A stretch of 64,000 nucleotides of DNA, taken from the NCBI RefSeq assembly GCF_014839805.1, contig NC_051117.1, forward strand, positions 5,766,001-5,830,000, in the 5' to 3' direction. How positions within the stretch are numbered: the stretch's first letter is position 1; each line of letters starts with the position of its first letter. The notes below the pieces were generated by a model. That model searched no databases and was not told the origin of the DNA. It worked only from the letters and a program-made list of their open reading frames with translations. The DNA is from Manduca sexta. Lineage: Eukaryota > Arthropoda > Insecta > Lepidoptera > Sphingidae. Both the position numbers and the translations under genes were made by a program. Of the stretch, positions 41,271-54,710 are shown piece by piece.

Positions 41271-42483
41271 AAACATAAGCTGTGACACTGAGAAGCCTTC
41301 TGCTTGCAAGGGGTACCAAGAGCCTCATTCGAATTTAGGTAAAAAAGGCTCGACTGCTCAGAGCCTAAATTAGTTAAGGCAATCACAAAACATGGTATCC
41401 TCCCGCAAAAAAGTGGGATAGCCATAATCATCTGACGTTTCATAATTACAACCGAATTTCCAAAACAAACCCAACACAGCAATCAATCATGCATCAGTGG
41501 AGTCAACTAAATCTTCCGTCGGAACAAGGGCCAGTATCGCATACTAATTGAATGGCTGGCGGATGCAGCCCGCATAAATCTTAGGAAATTACCTTTAGAC
41601 GCGTTTCCTAAACCCTGGTCTCTGAATATAGTTTAATGTTTGATGGCCTAGAATTGTGTGTACTTGAACAATCAATTGTATTGTAAAGCTAATTATATAA
41701 GTTGGTGATGTGTGATCGTTGGTTTGTTATAAGAAATATATAACGAGGAATATGAGACCCGCGTAAAAGAACCCATAGCCCACGTGAAACACCGACGCTC
41801 TACGAAGTCTGAAAAAGGCTCCAATTAATATTTGCGACTAGACAAGCTACAAATCCCCTTGTCAAAGAACACTGATTTAGCCTATGATTATCGTGAAGCT
41901 ATTGAGATTAAAAAACGTTCGAATTCAATAGAGAAGATGGTTGGAAGCTTGCACAAGTCTTGGATTCTATTCTACAAATACCTTAAGTCACTTAGACGTA
42001 AAAAACAACAAAAAAAACGACCAATATTGATAATTTTTCTAGAACAAATCACAAACGACGTAAAATAGTTGGACAATATTTAAAACTTCAAAGTCAAAAT
42101 ACCGTTTAAAATAAAGACATTAAGCGCAGTTAATTGCTAATACAAAGCACAAAATCGAAATCACGCGCCGAATCGAGCTTACATTTGCCCGTGTGAACCC
42201 AATACCCGTAGATATGACGGATAGCCGGAACTACCCGCACTACGTTACTGTCTACCCCGCAAGCTCTTTGTTTGAACGTTTAAAATATGACTCGGAGCGT
42301 AGTAGAACGTATCGATGTTTTTTCATTGACGTTTTGTAAATTTACTTATGGTAATGCCGTTATTTACGACGGCTTTGTATTCATGAAACGTGGACCGTTT
42401 TTTCACGACGCCTTTTGATTGCGAGGATGTTTGGGATTCCATTGGAAGACTTGATTTTTATACTGGCACTTCAAAATGATGCT
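41271..42483. other. No gene seen
   Basis: Mixed sequence. The 78-codon frame at 41832-42068 lacks a domain and is treated as chance. Confidence 0.4.
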
Positions 42484-42692
42484 GCTCCTGGTGGTAAGTG
42501 GTTAGGTCCAATAGAATGTCGACTGATGAAATATGATTGCCCGTCGTCAGTCGGCACAATTATGCAGGCCTGTTGGATCTGGATGTACACATGGCTGATC
42601 CTGGAACGCGACACACTTACGTGGGCCACTATAGCGGGTTTTAATACTTGGTGTACGGTGGTCGCTATCCGGGCTGATATAAAATAGTACCT
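42484..42692 (-). mobile_element. Poly(A) retroposon family B, minus strand
   Basis: It contains CTGGTGGTAAGTGGTTAGG, GTCCAATAGAATGTCGACTG and GTGTACGGTGGTCGCTATCC. The outer 5' block is eroded. Confidence 0.7.
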
Positions 42693-44620
42693 GACTGGGA
42701 CTGGTTTCAAAGGAATCGACGTCAATCAAGCATTCGGTTGTAAATCTTATTCCTAATTTCATTAGTAAATGAGTAGGGTATCTGAAAGAATGCTGTTACG
42801 TTAAATAATATTTTTGAATTCATTACAAAAAGATACATATCAGTATCATGTTTACAATTGTATAGAATCGTTTAATTTACATACAATTTGCATTTCAGTT
42901 TAAGTCAATAAGTAATCTGTGTCGGAATTTTTTGCAGTTCTGTAAGTTATCGCTTGTTCCGTAATGGGTTTAGTTTGCTGGGAATTATGGATGCTGATTT
43001 ACAGAATTAATGTGAGAGAGCCACATACATAAACCTCAAATGGCTTGTGAGTACTCAGATACATAAACAGATTAACACTAAACTAAAAATCGACTTTGTG
43101 TACTGGCTTTACAGTATATTTTTCTTTACCGAAATGAAAGTTATTTTCAAGCTCCAGGAATCAATTCGTTGAATCCATCTAATAACCACATCCAGAGTCA
43201 TATATTCACCATGCACCCCTAATCACCCTATTTCACTACAAGGTATTCTTGTCACTGCACTATACCTCAATTCCCTTCTAGGTGGTCATCTACATCACGA
43301 AGCCACAAAGCTGTTGAACTTTACCAAATCAAACTAAAGGAAACTAAAGTTTAAGTAAACGGTGCTATGTAATGGTGTTGCCAGCCAAGAAATTGCCAGG
43401 AAAAGTCTTAATTGTGTAGTTCGTGCTGGAAAGTTTTTTGCTTTTGTATCATTAGTCGGAACGAGTTGAGACGTTAAGGTTTTAAAGATGTTTAGTAGGT
43501 AAAGAAAATACAGTCAAGAATAATTTGTTGGTTAGGATTTCCCGCGGCCGTCTCATGCGCCGAAGAAAGCCACCGTGAGTTTTGGTTGGTATGCTGGGTC
43601 TATTTATACTGTATAGTGTTAGGGATTCGGCTCAATGCTCGTTCGGACGATGCTATGCTCCCGAGTGTAGACATTGGGTCGTAAGACCGGTGTAGCGTAC
43701 ATAACCCTTCCACTTATCCCTTCAGTGGCGGTAGCAATAATAGGCGTGATGAAATGTTATCAAATTATAAAATAAAATCTTAAATAGGTCTATACAATAG
43801 CACAAGGCTTACTTTGTTTTACGCTTGACCTTTGTTGTCATTGTCTGATTCAATCAGTTGTGTATATTCTTAATTGTATTGTCATTCGATTCAACGAAAC
43901 TCAATATTCAAATATACAGAAGAACACGAAGCAAGATGTTGGATTAAGTCAATAATATGAATTAAATCAATAATATATCGCCGCATAAGTCTAATTGGTC
44001 ATAAGCAAAAAATCCACTTCGAAATTCCAAGAAATCGCTCTATTAAATAACAATAAAAACCGAAATCACTGGAATCTAATACCGTTGGCAACACCGCGGC
44101 CGGTAAGAGGATCATAACGCGAGTTGCAAACTCAAACGTATATCAATGGAACATTACTGACGCGGCACTGCGCCGGTATAGTGTTAGTTTTGCTTTAATG
44201 TTTGGAACTGCAGTTTCTAGTTTTTAAGTCAGTTTTACTATGTTTTTATATGGACTAAAGACTTATTACATCTGTGAGCCAGGATTAGTAGTGGCATTTT
44301 ATGATGTCAATGAATCTCGGCGAGGCTATACAGTAAAGGAAAGGTTATATTTTAACTTGACAGCTAAGCTAATGGAATTACAAAGGACAAACCAAGGGTG
44401 GTGATTTGCTGGTAAGATTGTATTCGCATGGATACACAACCGTCCACGAGGTGTAAAACTCGACTAGCTAACAGTGTGAAGAGTAAAATTTTTTGCAAGC
44501 GAACCCGACAACTATAAGTACTAATATGCATAAATACGGTCTGCAAATCGTTCTGATAGTTAGATATTACATAAATTACGAGAGGAAAGCCGGCAATCGG
44601 GTTTTACGAACTCCACTGTT
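42693..44620. other. No gene; GC-richer patches at 43535-43745 and 44080-44190
   Basis: No supported gene. 43535-43745 has the look of a decayed repeat (CCGCGGCCGTCTCATGCGCC onward), with no second copy here. 44080-44190 (GTTGGCAACACCGCGGCCGG onward) is CpG-rich. Both are unexplained. Confidence 0.35.
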
Positions 44621-44912
44621 ATTTTTTTATTGCTTTGACGAGACGAGCTTGCCGTTCGCCTGATGGCAAGCGATACGACCGCCCGTAAACAGTAGAACCA
44701 TCCAACACCTTGAATTACTAAGTATTGTTTGGTACTCAACTGCGCTCGCCATTCTGAGACGTTAGATGTTAAGTCTCATTATGTCCAGTAGTTACACTGG
44801 CTACAATGTCCTTCAAACCGGAACAGTGACTACACACTGCTGCTTAGAGGCAGAAATAGACATTGCGGTGGTGTATACCCAGATGAACTTTCACATATGA
44901 GAGACCTACCAC
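44621..44912 (-). mobile_element. Poly(A) retroposon family A, near full length, minus strand
   Basis: It runs from TTTTTTTATTGCTTTGACGAG through GCTTGCCGTTCGCCTGATGG and ACTGGCTACAATGTCCTTC to the 5' end TTCACATATGAGAGACCTACC. Confidence 0.8.
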
Positions 44913-45226
44913 CTCTATATCTAATAAACAAACTGCTTTGTTAGACAAAAACATCTAATACCGATCAATAGCCCCGTGTAACATTTGAGAGTAGCAGGGT
45001 GCTTGATCAGAACACGCTTCACTAACAAAGCAACGAAAGTAAACTAATCGATAGACTCAAAGAATCTAAGTCTAGGACCAAAAAAGCCTCAAAGTAAACG
45101 AACTGTAAGGAATTAGAGTACGCCTACCTAGCCTTTTGCATTTACTGGTGTAGCTTATGAATTTTCATGTATTATATTGTGGTAAATTTAATGTTGTTTT
45201 TTGTCGATAATATGTTTGTACTTTTG

Positions 45227-45412
45227 CTCGTGGCTTGGTCCACGTGTAGGAGTTTTCCGGGATAAAAGTCCCGCTATAACCTTCCCAGGGTCTGAAACTA
45301 TCTCCATACCAAATTTCATAAAAATCCGTTTAGTAGATTTTGAGAAAATCGATAACACACAGATGGACAAAAAGGTTTTATAATATGTATGATATAAAAT
45401 TAGGATAATAAA
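45227..45412 (-). mobile_element. Helitron-like repeat family G
   Basis: It contains GGAGTTTTCCGGGATAAAAG, ACCTTCCCAGGGTCTGAAAC, ATCCGTTTAGTAGATTTTGAG and an ACACAGATGGACAAAAAGG end, as at 49735-49950. Confidence 0.55.
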
Positions 45413-46416
45413 TATATTTTTAAAATGTCAAATAGTTCATTTTGTAAGGTTTTATTCTTAATAATAGTAGTACTGAGCATAAACAGCCAAAATTAGATAT
45501 AACAGAAAAAATACGCAAATAAAGGTATAATTTATAACGAAGTCGAAAAAATGTCCAATATCCTGCACCGAGCGACAATTCAACATCACAACGTCAATAG
45601 ACATTTCTATTCGAAAAATATTATAATTTTAAATATCAAAACGTGTCATCGCGCCGGCGGCAAAATATTTTTCGGAAATGGAACATTTCAAAGGGCAAGA
45701 CAGATTGACAGGTGCAAAATTAAACTTTAATATTGTGTATATTAATTTAATACGAAGTACAAAGATTGTTCGCTGATTGTTGTTTATTAATTTTAGCTCG
45801 TTCTCGAACAATGACTGCGTTATCGTGTTGACTTAAAATCGACCTGTTGCGCTTGTATTATGATTTAGATTTGATTGTAGTAATTATGTAGATTTATTTT
45901 GATAAAAGAAATTATGTTTACGATATTAAGTCCAATCGTTCTGTAGCTATGTTCACTATGTTAAAGATGGCAAAGACAATCAATAAACCGATTGATACGC
46001 CAAATTGTACCTTTCAGCCCCAAAAGCACGGAGATGTGCCATTAATATCAATTATCTACGTCGATTTGGACTCGCCTTTGGCAATATTTCTTAATTGTGA
46101 CCTCTGGTAAGTGCCATTCGAGGACGCCACAATGGCCTTCTAATTTAGAAATTGTTGGACCTTGAAATTATGATGACCTTGAAATTATTATACCTTGAAA
46201 TCTTGAAATTATGCGAGACTGTGGTTTGTTTTTCATTTGGTGATTATGGTGAATAATCGGACTAGAACTGTGTTTTGAAATTAGACCTGTAAATAACAAA
46301 CGTAATTTAAAGTTTAACATCCAATTTTAGAGTTTAATCTTCAGTAAACTACTTGAAGTTATTTTTAGTTGGTTTCATTTGTGAGCTACTTTATCTACGA
46401 CTTGTATATCTTTAAC
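45413..46416. other. No supported gene; one candidate exon inside
   Basis: AT-rich, with a GC-richer centre. It contains the candidate exon at 46018-46106 and an imperfect tandem repeat of ACCTTGAAATTAT-type units at 46158-46213. Confidence 0.4.
46018..46106 (+). other. Candidate 89-bp exon, unknown
   Basis: The segment lies between TGTACCTTTCAG (AG at 46016-46017) and a consensus donor CTG|GTAAGT at 46106/46107. Only one frame is open, giving 29 codons plus two bases, and that frame is open upstream to an ATG. The pyrimidine tract is short. It could equally be part of a 50-odd codon ORF that ends in the TAA of the donor. No domain is seen. Confidence 0.18.
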
Positions 46417-46622
46417 AAGCTTTTTCTTGCGGCTCCGATCGCGTAAAAAAGTTTTTGGAATAAATATTTTCCTGGAATAAAGTAACCTATAGCATTCAGG
46501 AGTAACGTAGCATCCTATTAGTGAATTTTCAAAATTGGTTCAGTAGTTTCGGAAATTAGCCCCTTCAAAAAAACAAACCAACTTACAAATGTTTCCGCTT
46601 TGTAATATTAGTATAAATGTAG
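46417..46622 (-). mobile_element. Helitron-like repeat family G, diverged
   Basis: It contains TTCTTGCGGCTCCGATCGCG, AAAGTAACCTATAGCATTCAG, AATTGGTTCAGTAGTTTCGG and the end AATATTAGTATAAATG. It is related to 49735-49950 and to the fragment at 39050. Confidence 0.45.
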
Positions 46623-46683
46623 GACTATTACGATTGGTATTGAAACAAAAATAAAGGGAAGAATTAGACCAAACTAGAGTACT

Positions 46684-46742
46684 TTTTAACCAACTTCAAA
46701 AAAGGAGGAGGTTCTCAATTCGACTGTATGTTTTTTTTTTAT
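46684..46742. repeat. Lepidopteran dispersed repeat end
   Basis: TTTTTAACCAACTTCAAAAAAGG and AGGAGGTTCTCAATTCGAC resemble a common lepidopteran transposon terminus. There is no partner end here. Confidence 0.35.
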
Positions 46743-47646
46743 AGAGAATTCTTTTTTTGTGACAAAAATACTTACGAGCAAAAAGCCCTTAACTTCAAAT
46801 TGTCCTATTTTAAAGATCAAAACTTACAAAATTAACCACAAAAGACAATCTTTTCCAATGACATGACATATGTGTTCCTACAATATTTTTATTTCCCTTA
46901 TTATCCCAAGCAAAATGTAGACTCAGATTGACTGCAAAAAAGGAACACGTGTCAATACGCTTGTTGCCAGACAAGCCTTTTCTCAATGGCATAGAGTTGC
47001 AAATCCCTAAATCATTTCCAACAGATTTAACTTTGCCATAGCTAATTTAAATGTAGCAGACGTACACTAAAAATAAACCAGTTATAGTACAGACGTTTCT
47101 TAAAGATGCTATTTTCGTAGTTATAAAAAAAAAACGTGTTATTGTTCCCATCGTCGGGGATTTAAAGGGAAAGCGTTTAGCAAACCGTTTCCAACCTTAT
47201 GTTGTGTGAGTAGAATTCAATATTGCCTGACCAGGCGTAAGAATAGGGGGTCCGTATGAGTGATGGTGTTATTACAGAAAACTCATAAAACATTTTGATT
47301 ATTTTGTAATAATCATGCATTTTTATGTGCGGATATAACGTCGAACAAAAAGCAGACTTCGTGCGCGTTTATTATTGTTCGGTATTCGTTTTAACGTTAT
47401 TTTATGGTACAGTTAATCGAATATTAATGTTTTAAGCTGCGTAATAAAAATGTAGATTCATTCTTCATTTTCTTACTGCATTGTGAACTTGTTTTATAAT
47501 TTGTTTCTTTCTTATTTGATTAATTACCAGGGAATAATCGAGTTGACTACGTATTACATGTACAAACTGAGAACCGAAATCGACAAATATTTCAAAAACA
47601 GTTTAGTCTTTTCCTTTAAACTTAAAAAGTCCTAAAAGTAATGTCT
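46743..47646. other. No gene seen
   Basis: AT-rich sequence with no supported gene. Confidence 0.4.
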
Positions 47647-47816
47647 AGACATAATGAGACTTAACATCTCATGTCTCAGGATGGCGAATGTAATGGAATA
47701 CCAAACAATACTTTGTAATTCAAGTTGGATGGTGTTTCAACTGTTTATGGGCAGTCGTATCGCTTACCATCAGGCGAACGGCAAGCTCCTCTCGTCATTA
47801 AAACAAAAAAAAAAAA
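47647..47816 (+). mobile_element. Poly(A) retroposon family A, 5'-truncated
   Basis: It runs from AGACATAATGAGACTTAACATC to CTTACCATCAGGCGAACGG and ends in a 12-base A run. A clean long A tail suggests one of the younger copies. Confidence 0.8.
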
Positions 47817-48401
47817 CTAATAAAAGAAACCCGTCAATACAAAATATACCGCATCCATAATCTGCGTTTTAAATTAACGTCATTCAATAGACTAGTATTG
47901 ATTGATGCACCCTCCAATCAGACGGTCAAAATAAACATATTTGAATGAATAACGGACAGCCCTGGATCGAGCAATTTACTGCCAAAGCGTTCGCAACATC
48001 AAAGCGCGCCCTACTGTCGTCCACCGTAGGGCTGCCACTATTGATTTTGACATGATACAATGAATTGAGCGGAAAAACTGCGCGGTTTGCGTGACGAAAA
48101 TGACGTTGGCGATTATATTTTATTCGCGTGGGGTGAATGTAGGCACGAATGGCGAAATGACGTGTAGAGGTACAGGCTTGTTTGTTTATGAGCTTGTTGG
48201 GACAAAACCTCATTTCCTCTCCTTATACGTGATATTGGTTTTGTAAGTTGAACGTCATAGTAGACAGTGTGTATATACCTATTGGGTTGTTGGGGTCAAA
48301 TATTATTCGTGCCACTCCCTTGCTCTAATGTTCAAATTATGATAATATAAAGACTGATCGATACGTGAATTGGACGCTAACAATGCAGGTCCACTATCTA
48401 T
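47817..48401. other. No gene seen
   Basis: No supported gene. 47930-48190 is somewhat GC-richer, with a 95-codon minus frame lacking a domain. Confidence 0.4.
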
Positions 48402-48730
48402 CCACCGCGGCAAAAGCCTAGTTGGGTGTGTAACGGACTGCCGAAACGAATCCGCAGGTTCAAATCCCAAGGGCACACATCTCTGACTTTTCTAAAGTTA
48501 TGTGTGTATTCTTAGTAAATTATCGCTTGCTTTAATGTGAAAAAATCTGCATACCTGAGAAGTTCTCTATGGGAATTGTGAGGGTGTGTCTTCACACAGA
48601 CACAGTAGACTTCTCTACCAATCCGCATTAGACCAGCGTAGTGGACTAAGGCCCAAACCCTTACAGTAGTAGAGGAGGCCCGTGCCCAGCCGTGGGACAG
48701 TATATAATACAGGGCTGATATTATTATTAA
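48402..48730 (+). mobile_element. tRNA-derived SINE family E, full length
   Basis: The head carries a perfect B box (GGTTCAAATCC in GCAGGTTCAAATCCCAAGGG). The body runs through TTATCGCTTGCTTTAATGTG and ACCTGAGAAGTTCTCTATGG, and the tail reads GTGGACTAAGGCCCAAACC, GGCCCGTGCCCAGC and CAGGGCTGATATTATTATTA. This is the reference copy for the fragments at 631, 2304, 10073 and 34021. The 3' part has LINE-tail character. Confidence 0.75.
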
Positions 48731-49734
48731 TGCAGATCTTTTAAACCAACTCACCGTAGATCTTAGCACGTAAACCTGGTCTTTACTAAAATACAGATAT
48801 CTTAGAAAGTCTACAATCAGCGTAACTAAACTTTAAATACAACAATTTCCTGTCATTTAAACCGTATTAAGACGCCTGAAATCCTTAAACCATTATCAAA
48901 ACACCGCAATATCCCGCATTACCGGCAACAAATGCCACATTAAACTAGCCCTCAAGTAAAAACAGGAATATTGATATAGCCAATGGCCGGTCTAATGATA
49001 TATTGCAACGCTGGTAGCCAGTTCGATGCCCAGCGGGTGCAATTACGTGTATCAGAGGCAAATTTCCTCTAACTCTGACCTATCGACCATCGATGTGCGC
49101 TGTAATGATACAAATTGGATGCGGTATTTGTTTCTATATTAGATTATTTGTACGTGTGTGCTCACGTAATTGCTAATGGAGTAGTGGATTGGACAAATCG
49201 ATCGTCGAAGAGATTATGATTTAAATCAATTGCGAAGATTTTTGATTAAGTGTTATCCGTTTTGAAATGGAAGACGTAGGGTTTATATTGCAATGAATTT
49301 ATAAATGGTTTCAAAAGCCATACATTCATATTTCGTAGACGTTCATCTCCTAATTTCATAATATTATTGGATTTGGATGTATTTAGTTACACATATATGT
49401 CATGGCCACAAAAGTTAACATACATACGGTAGCAAAATCAATACCTTATCTTACTTCGGCGTATTTGATTAAAATTTACATGTGTCAGCAGAAACCTACC
49501 AAGATTTATTATCTGTTTTCAATAAACAATCCCAATCTAAATATTCGATCCCAGGAATAGACTCATCAGTGTCATTAGTAATATTTCAAATAAAATTTTG
49601 TTATGATTGGTCTATTTTCGTAACAGATAAAAAAAAATGTTTGAATTGTTTATTCACAGCGGTAAACCGTCAAACCTCCAGTGGCAAAGAGTCCTTATAA
49701 CCCGATTCCATCCTTTCCTTCCGTCTATATCTAA
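48731..49734. other. No gene seen
   Basis: No supported gene. The 72-codon frame at 49482-49700 has no domain. Confidence 0.4.
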
Positions 49735-49950
49735 TTAGCTTTATACCGCAGCTTTGCCCGCGTAAAGGAGTTTTCCGGGATAAAAGTCCCGCTGTATATT
49801 TTCCCGGGGTAGAAAGTAGCCTATAACCTTCCTAGGGTCTTAAACTATCTCTATACTTAATTACATACAAAATCCGTTCAGTACATTTTGAGATAATCGA
49901 TCACATACAGATAGACAGAAAAGGGGACATTATTTTATAGTATAAATTAT
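49735..49950 (-). mobile_element. Helitron-like repeat family G, well preserved
   Basis: The left end TTAGCTTTATACCGCAGC is the complement of a Helitron 3' end (GCTAA, near the CTRR consensus). Then come GCCCGCGTAAAGGAGTTTTCC, GTAGCCTATAACCTTCC, AAATCCGTTCAGTACATTTTG and ACAGATAGACAGAAAAGG. Helitron orientation is minus. Confidence 0.6.
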
Positions 49951-51180
49951 TATTACAACGATCTGTAGACCGCATTATGCATATTAGTACTTATAGGTTG
50001 TATTGAGATCCTTTACATAAAATTTCAAATTCGGACCTGAGTAGGTAAATTACCTCATCCAAAATATTATCCATTCTGTTAGCGTCCAGTGAATAATTCC
50101 CGAAATCTGTTGAAACTACACAAACGTAGCAAAATATTTTGTCGAGCGATATTCGCCTCTATTGTAGCCGCGCATTCTAATTAACAGTGCTTGGTATCTG
50201 AATGTAACTGATGTTTAGTCGCCTTTCTGTATAGTAGTGTGGATAGAGTATTGGGTTTAAATCTCAGGTTAATACTTCTTGTCTTCAAATACCATGTTAA
50301 ACATGTTGGATTTTTGGGCTTGGAATTGTGATATAAATTAGATTTATTACGTCATGTGTTGGACACTTTGAAAAATGATGGCCGCGTTGTCCCACCTTAT
50401 ATATGTACATATGTATGTATATTCGTTGTATACCTCACCAGGAATTATTGCTTTAAGAACCTAGTGCATTATATTTAATTTAAATTCATTTAAACAAACA
50501 TAATAACATCTTTATAAATATAAAAACAGTGCCCACCTCCCGGTAGGCAATTTGTGATTGGCTGTGCCTTTAGCTTTAGTACATGGGCGGCGGATGCTGC
50601 TTAAAATCAGACGGACCGCTTTCTCATTTGCCTACTAAGGCAATAAAAAAAAAACAAGATAATAATATTAAAAAAATCTTTTAAAATTTTGATTCCATCA
50701 ATCTATTAACGAAAATAATACCGTCATAAGAAATTCACTTTTGACATAAAACTTCCTTGACCTCCATCTTGAAATGCGACTTACATCCGCGAAATTAAGT
50801 CATCAAACCCGATCATTATGGAATCAAATGACGGAATAATCAGGGGTGCGTAACAATTTGCATATATTACCAATCAGGGCGTATTCAGGCTCTCAAACAA
50901 ATCTCGCCTTTGTTGAGTAGACGTTATTATGTTATTACTTGCGAAGAGGAAATTGTTGAGAATCTCGTTTTTGTTATATACTAGATGAATAGCTTCCGTT
51001 AATTAATTGGAGATACTGGTATTGAACAGGGAAATGTTTAAAGCGCAAGTATTTAGTTTTGGTGATTAGTTCTGGCCGTACTCAAATACGTGTCTTAAGT
51101 ATGTTTTTTTTTTTATTGTAAAATGATATAGATATTGTAAAGTTGACTTTTCGGATGATTTCGGAAGAAAACTTTCATTG
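49951..51180. other. No gene seen
   Basis: AT-rich sequence with no supported gene. Confidence 0.4.
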
Positions 51181-51349
51181 ATGGCAGGTCTCTCATATGT
51201 GAGAGCCCGCCTGGGTACTTTACTACTACTTTGTACTTAGTACTTTTTAATTCAGGGTGTTGGATGGTGTTTCTAACGTTTATGTGCGGTCGTATCGCTT
51301 ACCATCAGGGGAACGGCAAGCTCGTCTCGTCATTAAAAGGAAAAAAAAA
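51181..51349 (+). mobile_element. Poly(A) retroposon family A, internal deletion
   Basis: The 5' end (GGCAGGTCTCTCATATGTGAG) and the 3' end (TTCAGGGTGTTGGATGG to the A tail) are present, but the middle 130 or so bases are gone and replaced by a short TACTACTACTTTGTACTTAG stretch. Confidence 0.75.
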
Positions 51350-54300
51350 CGCTATAATATCGGAAACATTTTCATTCACATAAACAAGAAATGATCATCG
51401 TCAATAGAAACTTAAATTCTATTATTTCCACACTCAAAACGAATCAATAAAGACATACTTATTAAGATTTGTTGTCTAAGTGCAGTAAATTGTACCTCAC
51501 CGTAAACGAACTTCGTAAATGTACGCAATAATATTAAAAACTGTATGACAAAATTCTCCGTACCAGCATACGGTGCAACTGTAAAACGTGCGCACTCAAG
51601 TAACAAGCTAACAGGTTTTTGTACGAGTTGCTCATGCCCTTAATGTTCGCATACCATCACGCCTTTGTACCTAAGAGGTAGGCTACGTTACTAGTTACCT
51701 TCTGAATGTATTTCCGCCTCATACATACGATGTCCATATAATACAATATTTAAATAGACTTGGAAATCCTGGATGTCATTAGATCTATGCTCTTAGACTC
51801 AAGCATAAGCTCAATATTAAATAGAGATAGGAAGAAACGTAAGTATTGCATCCATAAAACTTATTTCTATTAAATAGAACCGTGCAACAACGAGGCGACA
51901 AAATAAATATTATCGTAATAAGCTGTATCTATAAGGCTACATCTCAGCGAACGATCGAAGGTAACAAGCACTTAATATAAATTTCAACACAAATATAACA
52001 ACCCCGAAACAATGCCTTCACACCCTTATAGTAAGGGCAGGCGGTTCATTGAACCCGCATCACGTTAACCTATCACACGATAACCACCTCTCGCACATTG
52101 GAATAAGGTTTATATTCGTATTTGCGAAAAAACATTTTATAATGCAAGTAAAGGTGTAGCAAATATCTTGAATTTATGGTTGGATTTTGTGTCGGTGAAC
52201 TTTAAAAAAATTGGGGCTAGATATTCGATGCCCTAAGGGCTTCTAATTTTAATAACACCTGAGGAATATGGTAATATTGCTAAAATTTTAATATATCGAG
52301 GTTGAACGCGAAGTATTTGTTCAAAGGTGGATGTATTTAATGATTTAGCAAAAGGCGCCTTCAATGTAGGTTTTTATTTTCCTCAGTCTTTACTTATTTA
52401 TACGTTAGTATTTATAGTAGTTTAATGGATGACTCCTGGTTTGCTATCCATTGACTCTTTTTGCTCAAAACAGATTTTCTTTTCTGTTTTTATTTGTATA
52501 CATATTTTAGAAATACAGTTTATCCGAATTGTCCCTATCCCTTCGCCACCATATCAAACCCCAATAAAAGCAATTTACTAAAAGCAAAAGCGTCAAATGA
52601 AACCTCAAAAACTCAAAAATATACCAAATAAATTCCCCCGTTCCAAGTTCTATTTGTCGAAGTCAGTACGTCTGAAGTCTAGACGTTCCCGGGATTCTGC
52701 GAGATTGATCCCGGCATTAGCATCCCGAATCCCGTTACGAGATAGCCGCTAGAGCGGGAATGTCTAAAATCACACGTTTTATTCGACCGCATTTATTATC
52801 TAAGTTTGAAATTCATTTCATTTTATTGCTTTTTAAATTTGCTTGCATAATATATACAAATTGGGTTTAGTGTATACTGTACGAAATTAAGAGCTGTCTC
52901 GCGACTGACCAAATGCAAGTCTTTAATCCCAAATAATTGGTAATAAATGAGTATTATCTACATTAGCTGTTTAATAAGATAACTATCAAATAAAAATTAT
53001 TTAAAACTTGTGACACAAACCTTAAGAGTTAATTTTCCTGGACAAATATAAGGCGATCAAATACAAAAGTCATATTGTCAACTATACTACCCAATAAACT
53101 GTTTTAAAATGAAAACCATCGAAGTTAACTAACTGCAAACTGTAAACTGATATAACAGTATGTTAACATTTAAATAAATATTTTTTTACCCCATCATTAC
53201 ATACTTATACCTTATAAAAAGCATTTATGACATTAAAATTATATTATTGGAAATCCACACTAGACACAGCCTATATCTTGAGGACCCTGTAATAATAATC
53301 TATTAACCAAGAAAAAAACAAAATGTAACTTTGCAAGAACAATAGTGCGTGAGACAAGAATATAATAAATACATTATTACTACAAAACAAAGCAGAATAA
53401 ACAAATAAATTAATTATGTTAGAGAATATGTGACTATAAACATGTAGTGTGTGTGTGTGTGTGATTTGGCTTGTAAAGTCTTAGTTATACAAATTGAGGA
53501 GACCTTTATCAGCATCATGGGTACTTGAAATGGAGATAACGCCTCCCCTAAATCAGAGGGTGGAATTAACAGCGCCTACCACCTCTACCTACCCTTCTTA
53601 AACATAACTGCGTTACACTTCTTAAACATAAATACGTGCTGAAGCCCGTTCTGCAAGCGCAAACGACATCACAAAATATTCAAACAGAAGGTGCACAGAT
53701 GCAGGTGTGTTTGAAATATGTCAGGAACACTTAACATTGTTTTGTGAACAGGTGTGAGTTCAAGATGCAGTTATACTAGAATGTCCGTATGGATTGTGAA
53801 AATGAAATGTTTGTTTCACAAGACATAAAGAGTAGAGTAAGGTTGGGGTCTGTTAGTAGGCATGAAAAATGCTTGTATCAAGAGATCCCGCTCTCACATA
53901 CTAACTTAATACTCACATGGACAAATAAGTCTAGCAATGTGTATTTAAGTCCTGCGAACTGTCCATCGAACCCGGTATCTTTCGTTTCGCAATCACAACA
54001 GTTGAATCTGGAGGGAGATATTATATAGCTATTTCTTTTAAGTACTTCATAGTTTAACATTTACATGAAGCGACATCGAAATATTATTTTATATTACTTC
54101 TTTTGCCATTTACAATTAAGCAGAAGTTAATTAAACACCATTAAATCCGACTGGTCTTAGTCCCCAGACCCCTAAAAGGGAACCCTATTCAAAAAATAAT
54201 GTTAGCTCGGTTTAACTCCGCTAACAATGGACCTCTGTCATTTTGTAATAAAACATGGGACAAAATAATTCCATATCCGACTGCAGCGCATTATAAGCGA

Positions 54301-54710
54301 CAGACCCCGGGGATGCGTCAAAGAGTAACGCAGAGGGTCAGAATTATTGACGATGAAAGGTTACGCGTGACATGAATTTTGATTCGGCACAAACATGGGG
54401 TCCGAAATGATTATAGAATTAAACTGGCAAGGTCCGGGTATTGCTGAGGTGACTATTTTTTATGACGTAATAGTTTCAAGTGTTTGTCTTTTAGAGATGA
54501 GAGCTGAACTGAGCTTTTGTTACGCTGGTTGCAAAAGATGCTAGTGTTGTGTCGGGACCACACGTGTTGATGCTGAGGAAATTGGAAAGTTTTAAGTATT
54601 TTATGATTACAACCATATAATTTAGGTGCCCTGTCTCCTTACCTAGGGCTACATTTATTTACAATAGTTTATTTTCACGTGAAAAGTACTATAAATAAAA
54701 TAGATCAACA
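51350..54710. other. No supported gene; minor repeats
   Basis: Long stretch without a supported gene. It contains a SINE C tail remnant at 51657-51725 (CCTAAGAGGTAGGC, then TATTTCCGCCTCATACAT) and a GC-rich patch at 52675-52760 with repeated ATCCCG/CGGGAT words. There is a (GT)n run at 53447-53463 and a 22-bp direct repeat around CTTCTTAAACATAA at 53597-53635. The 79-codon frame at 53789-54028 has no domain. Confidence 0.4.

Noticed and set aside
43240..43354. Pyrimidine-rich acceptor (AG at 43280-43281) followed by 23 open codons and a stop
   Set aside because: A plausible terminal exon by eye, but AG|GTGGTC is a poor ratchet site and such acceptor-plus-short-frame pairs are common in AT-rich DNA.
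53789..54028. 79-codon + ORF with ATG
   Set aside because: Hydrophilic but with no domain or splice context; consistent with chance.
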